From an uncultured Planctomycetaceae bacterium (GTDB lineage: Bacteria > Planctomycetota > Planctomycetia > Pirellulales > Pirellulaceae): 12,029 nucleotides of DNA. Positions 1 to 6,600 of this stretch are shown here, one piece after another. The DNA is taken from NCBI GenBank assembly GCA_903921945.1, contig CAIXSC010000414.1, positions 1-12,029 of the forward strand. The letters are read 5' to 3'. Each line of letters begins with the position of its first letter. The first letter of the stretch is position 1. A model generated the notes under the pieces. The model was not told the DNA's origin, searched no databases, and saw nothing but the letters and a program-made list of their open reading frames with translations. The position numbers were made by a program, and so were the translations under genes.

Positions 1-1
1 C

Positions 2-625
2 ACAGGCCAACTGGAAACGATCGTCAACGGCAACTCGACCCCAGGCGGGTTCTACGGGTTCGACGTCGGCGACATCGCGATGCGAGCGGATGGACGGCTC
101 TATGGCTTCTCGCTTGACCTCGAAGATGGACCGATCGATCCAAACGGGCCAACCGACGCGGAATCGGGCAACCTTGTGAACATCGACACCGGCACGGGAG
201 CCGCGACGGTCATTAGGGACGATGGCATCGAAACGTTCATTCAGGATCCGGCCGACGCCACGGCGGCGCTCGCCGCGGGTGTTGGCGGGGCGGGTGTCGG
301 TGTTCATTTCCAGGCGATGACATTCACGCCGAACAGCTTGTACGGCGGCGAGTTTTTGCTCGCGATCGGCAACCGGCCGCAAACCGCGAACAACTCGGGC
401 GTGCCGTTCACGCGGAACATCCTGTACCGATTCTCGAACGACGTGAACAGCGGCACGGCGCTGGGCGTCGCGCTGCCGAACCCGGGCAATGATCGGTTCC
501 TCGGAGCGGGCACGAATGCGTTGGAAATCGGCCGCATCGTGACGGGCGGCGAAGTGGTGGCGGTCGAGCCGACGGTCCAGAACCAAAATGCGGGCGCCAC
601 CTACCCGAACATCACGATCTTCCAG
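2..625 (+). other. Propeller-like repeat region, first half (gene 1)
   Basis: The encoded segment has short blade-like repeats such as FYGFDVGDIAMRADGRLYGF, then GNLVNIDTGTGAATVI, then LLAIGNRP and ILYRFSND. This G-x-LY-x-[FIV]...D pattern is typical of beta-propeller-like proteins whose strands read 'label, value, time'. The same pattern returns at 1910-2480 after an array of DGxxF modules, so the two stretches are probably one fold separated by an insertion. The fold assignment is inference from pattern only, and the N-terminal blades lie outside the window. Confidence 0.5.
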
Positions 626-3600
626 GTTCCGGACGCGGCGACGTTCACGATCAACGATGGTTTCGAGGATCATGTCTTCGAAATGGACTCTGGCCCGGAC
701 TTGCTGCAAGACGTCAATGAGACGACGACGAATCAAAGTCCGAACCGCGTTGTCAGGGACGGCAATTTCTTCCTGCTCGATCCTGACACCCTAGTGAACG
801 GCGATGAGTCGCTGTTCCAGATGGACACCGGTCCGGTCATCATCGTCAACAACGCGTCGAACCTGTTCAATCAAACGGTGTCGGTGAACGGCGCCGGCGG
901 CGCGACGGAGACATTCGAATTCGTGGCCAATGGTGGCAAGCCGCTCAACCCGAACGCGACCGCCGTGGACATCTCCGGGAACCTGACGCCCGTGGGAGTC
1001 GCCGGCTTCCTCCGGGATGCGATCAATGCGGGCGGTTCCGGCGTCACGGCGGCGGCGGTGGGCAACCGCGTGACGATGGTCAACGACGTCGCGGCCCAGT
1101 CGAGTTCGTCGAACATTCAAGTCGTGGGCAATCGTGGCTTGGCATCGGTTTTGGATGCCGTTGCTGGCAATCAGCTTGCGGACGGACAGATTTTCCGCTT
1201 GCAGTTTGCAGGCGCGGGGACGTTCACCTTCGAGTTCGACAATTCGGGGGCGGTTGGCGCGGGCAACATTCGCATTCCGTTCTTCAATTTCCAAACGGTC
1301 GATTCCGTCGCGGCATCGATCCAGGCGGCGATTGCCAATTCCGGGGCCCCGGTCACGTTACAGTTGGTCACGAACATGACGGCCGGCTACGGCCGGGTGG
1401 TGGTGAGTGGAACGGGCATGACGTACCTGCAGGCGACATCGCCGGTCACCGATCTGACCCAGCGGCTAGCGCCTCGAGTTTTCACGATTAACGTCGAAGA
1501 GAATTTCACGGCGGCTCAGGTCGGCACGGCCGTTGAGCAAGTTGTGGTGCAGTCAACGCGATTCATGGCGAGCGCGGACGGCGGGCGGATCAATTTCCCG
1601 CCGCCGAAGGTAGCTCCGCCGGCGGTGCCGCCGAATCGTATCGCCACCGCGGCGGCGGACTTCCGCGGCGTGCCGGTGTGGGTGGATCAAGGAAGCGCGA
1701 CGGGCGTGGCGATAGGCAACATCGCGGTGCCGTTCTGGGCGGCCGACTCGGCCTCGGAACTGGCGCGGCAGATTACCGTCGCGATCAATCAAACCCTGAT
1801 TCCCGGCGTCACGGCGACCCAAAGCGGCGCGTCCGTGGTGGTCGACGGTTTGCTGAGCGGAGGGATCACGACGCCCGCTCCTTTCAGCGGTGGCGGGTCG
1901 GGGCCGGGTGGCACCGTGACCGGCATGGCCTCCGTTGGCGGAGCGTTGTACGCGGTGACGGATAACGGCGGGTTATATCGCATCAATCCGGATGTATTCA
2001 CGAACATCACCGAGCCGCCTGCGCTTCCCAATCGCAACGTGCCGACCCAGTACATCGGCGCGTCGTCCGACGACCTGCTCGGCATTCGTTTCGCAGGGCT
2101 CGCAGCAGGACCGAGCAACGTCGAGAATGGCCGCTACGCGAATACGCTCTTCGGCATCGACCGCAATGGCCGCCTGTACGCGTTCAACACCCAAGGCGTG
2201 CTGCAACCGATTTTCGTCGACGGTCAAACGAGCGTTGACACGGGGATTTCCAACATCCCCGGTTTCGATGGCAGTCTGCTTGGCGGTGTCCAAGGCTTGG
2301 CGTTCTCGACGCTCGACCGGAACCTGTGGGGAATCACGCCCAATCGGCCAACCGGCGATGCCGCCACGCCGATGGACGTTCGCGTGGGAGCAGCCACAGC
2401 GGTAGGGGCCGGCATCGCTGTCGACATGCGGCAGCTTGAATTCGGCCACGGCATAAACGCGACATACGATCAAACCCGGCTTGGATTGTTGGATCCGACC
2501 GCCCCGTGCGATCCAACCGCCGATCTCAATCCGTACCCGATTTGCGGTTTCGCTAGCTATCACTTCGGGTTGGGACGCGTGGGCAACGTCGCTCGTACCT
2601 ACGATTTCCCGGGCGGTGCCCAAGGTACGCTTATCACCGAGCCGTTCAGTTTGAAGGGTTACGTCGCGGCCGATCAGCCGACGTTGTACTTCAATTATTT
2701 CGCGGCCACCGAGGATGCCAATTCCCCGGCGGTCAATTACGACTCGTTCCGTCTCTTTGTGGGTGGTCCGGATGGCCGGTGGTTGCGTGTCGAACACAAC
2801 GATCAAGGCGATTTGCCGCCGGGCCGCGTGTACGACAACAGCAACGCATGGCGGCAAGCGCGAGTCGATCTCGGCGCCTTCGCGGGGCGCGAAGACCTCC
2901 GCCTGCGAATCGATTTCAGCTCGGCCGGCGATCTCAACCTTGGCGATCCCAACACCACCGGCTCGGAACTGTGGGCCTTGCCCGGAACCAGCCTTTCCGA
3001 TGGTTTGACATTCCAGATCGATAACGAGATCTTCGAATTCGACATGGGATTCACCGCCGTCGCTCCATCCGGCGCCGCGCTGGTCGATGGCGAAACGTTC
3101 ACGCTGACCGACGTCGCTGGCCAATCGACAACCTACGAGTTCGACCGCGACAACCAGCTTTCCAACCCGACGAACGTGCGGATTTTGATCGACAATCGGC
3201 AGACGGCTGCCGACGTCGCCCGGTTGATCAATCAAGCCGTGGCGCTCAACGGCCCCGCGAATGTGTTCCCATCCGTCGCGGACAACAAGGTCAACTTCCC
3301 CGAAGCTCGCACGCTGGTGCAGACGCTGGCTCCGGGCGAGACACGGCTCGGGCTGGTCATCGATGGCAGCTTCGGCACCAATCCGACGTACAACCGAGTC
3401 GGAGTGACGCAGGCGATGACCGCGACCCAGGTCGCCACGGCGATCGACGCGGTGCTCGAACCGGTGTTCCATCCCGAGTCGCTGATCGCCAGCAACGGCC
3501 TTGGCTACACTGACGGCGACGCTTTCCAATTGAACGACGGCCAGCGCACGGTGAATTTCGAGTTCGATACGGGCTTTGTGTTGACGCTCCCGTCGAACGG

Positions 3601-6600
3601 CGGCCAGTCGATTGCGGATGGCGACTCGATCACCTTCTTCTCGGCGACACTCGATCGCAACGTCACATTCGAGTTCAACAAGGTGGGCGGCGTGACGGCC
3701 GGTTCGATCCCGGTGGCGATCACCGATTCGACGAGCACGCTCGGCGTGGCGTCACTGCTGCGTCAGGCGATCTTGGGCGCGGCCGCGACCAACCCGGTGA
3801 TGGTCGCGCTCGGACTGGTCAATCCGCAAGTGATCAGCGGTTCGCGTCTGCATTTGGGAGGCGCCGCTGGGACTCAAATCAAGATCCGGTCCGGCGGCAT
3901 CGGCGTGAATGGCGTGCCTGGCGTGGGCGGATCAGTCCAGTTCCAAGTTCCTGGAGCCTTGGGCATTCGCGTGCCCGGTTCGGGCGGTCCGCTGATTCGC
4001 GATGGCGAGACGTTCAGTGTCAGCGATGGCACAAACACCGTCGTGTTCGAGATGGATCGCAATGGAGCTTCGACGTCCGGCCGCGTGGCCATCGCGTACT
4101 CGAACAGCCTGCCGAACGGCTCGCCGGCGCTCGTAGCCCAGGCGATCGCTGACGCCATCAACGCCGAAGTGACTGGTGGCCGATTGCTCGATCTCTCAGC
4201 CTCGGTCGTTGTCGATCCAACCAATCCGCTTGATGTGGTTGTTGATTTGGACAGCGATTCGCGGCATTCGTTGGTCATGACCAACACGATCCTTCTGGCG
4301 GAAGGCCGCCAAGGCGCGGTGGTCGACGGGGAGACGTTCGCGTTGGGCGATGGAGTGCGGACGTTCCGGTTCGAGCTGAATTCCAACGGCACGACGCTCG
4401 CGGGCAACATTCCAATCGCCTTCAGCGTGCTCGATGATCCGGACACCATTGCCTCCAACATCGCCACGGCGATCAACGGCGTGGGTCTGTCGGGCTACAA
4501 CGCGCAGGCGATCGGCTTCGGTCGCGTGACGCTCAACGAGACGGTCGCGGCGGTGGTCGACACGGCCGCTCTCATCAACATTCGCCGAACGGGCGCGCCG
4601 GGCGACGCGGTGATCGCGGTTCCGTTCATCCCGAGCGCGACTTTCTCGTCAGCCAATGTGGCCCAGGCAATCGCCAACGCGATCAGCAGTTCGACGCTCA
4701 ATGTGGTCCCGACCGTGAATGCCGCCTCGCGCCGCCGCGTGACGCTCAACGGTGCTCCGATCACTTTGCAACTCAACGGCACCGTCGTGACCAGTTCGAG
4801 CGATCCGCCGCTGTCGTTCGAGACACCGGTGGACATCGTGAAGCAGTACCGCAGCATGGTGCGAGTGATCGGACATACGGTCGTCGACGCTGGCCCGCTG
4901 GGACTGTCGGACAGCCTCCAAGCTGACGTTCTGAGCGATCCCGATTTTCTGCGACAGGGGTACAACGGCAACCAACGTGGTCAAGCGAATCGGTTCGAAG
5001 GCATTTACCTTGACGACTTCATCATCGGGTTCGCGGAACGCGGCGAGATGGTGACGGGCGCGACGACGGACACGAGTTTCGTCGTGAATCCTGGCTTGGC
5101 GATTCCGATCGTCGACGTGCTGTCCGGCCCTTATCAATTGGAGATCCGACGGTCCGACGAGTACACCGAGGGAACGTCGCTGGTGAAGAGCATCAACACG
5201 AACGACCGCCAAGCGACCGGCGTCACGCTAATCGCTCAGGCCGGCTCGCGGATCGTGGACGGCCAGACGTTCGGTTTGCGTTCGGGCGGCGCTACGGTCA
5301 ACTTCGAATTCGACGACGCTTCCATCCTCGATGGCAATCCGGAACGCGGCGTGGCCGCGGGCAATGTGCTTTTGCGGTTCGATCCAACCGACCCGGATTA
5401 TGTGGTGGCCGCCCGCATTCGCGACGCGATTAACAGCGCCGAGGTCCGCGGCATTCTTACCGGTGTCTCCGCGGCGTTGGCGGACGGCACGGACGGCCTG
5501 AAGAAACCTGGTCCGAGCACCTCGAACCGAATCGATGTGTTTGGACAAGTCTCGCTGATCAAGGGAGGAACGCCGGTCCCCGAGTCGAACGACACGATTC
5601 CGTTCGCGACGGAGACGGGCATCGTCGGCCTGAACTCTCCCAATTTCCAGGCCTCGGGTTTCATCGGTGACAATCCGAACTTCCCGTTGCTCAAGGGGCA
5701 GGATGTCGATCTGTTCAAGGTGTTCCTGAACGCCGGCGAGCAACTTACGATCGACGTCGACGCGGCGGAGATCGGCTCGACGCTCAACTCGGTGCTCGCT
5801 GTTTTCAACGCCGCGGGGGTCGCGGTGGCGTTCAATAACAACGGTCGTGGAACCGGTGAGCTGGTAAGTAACGATTCGTTCCTGACTTTCATTCCGGCGC
5901 TGGCTGGCACCTATTACATCGGCGTCAGCGGCTTCAACGGGACGGCGGTGGCCGCTCCGTTCACCGTCTACGATCCGTTCATTGAGGGCAGCAACAACGA
6001 AGGCACAACCGGGTTCTACGAATTGCAACTGACGTTCGGCGATCCGGCGCGGGCCGACTTCCAACTCGCCAATTCCTTCGGCGACCAGAATCGCCAACGC
6101 GAACAAGGCCAAGTCATCCTGGAAGCGAATCGCGTGCGGTTCTCGGAGGGCTTCGGCATCGACATCTCGGCCGCGCCCCGCGATCCGCAAAACGGCCAAG
6201 CCCTTCAAGGGCCGGTGCGGCAACTGGGCGAGCTGAATTACGACCGCCTCACGCCGGGAGTCGTGGTCACCAACAACTTGCTCGAAGGTAACCTTGGTGG
6301 CGGTATCCGGTTTGCGGGCGACGCGAACGCCAACGCGCCGGTGCCATTTGGCCGAGTGGTTAACAACACGATTTTTGGTCGAGGCGGCACGTTGTTTACG
6401 GCGATCAGTGGAACGGATATCGGTATTCGCGTGCAAGCGAACGCCAGCCCCACATTGCTGAATAACATTGTCGCGAACATGGCCACGGGCGTTTCGATCG
6501 ACGCCACGTCGGCTAGCACTGTGGTGGGCGGTGGCGTCTATCAGGGCAATCGCACTGACACCGTGGGCGTGGCCCGGGAGGATTTCCCGCTCAGACTGGA

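Noticed and set aside
80..82. ATG at 80 as the start of gene 1
   Set aside because: The frame is open back to position 2 and the upstream residues (GGFYGFDVGDIA) continue the same protein pattern. There is no ribosome binding site before it.
1973..3529. A 518-codon open frame on the minus strand
   Set aside because: Same antisense shadow composition, opposite recognisable propeller-like and jelly-roll-like coding sequence.
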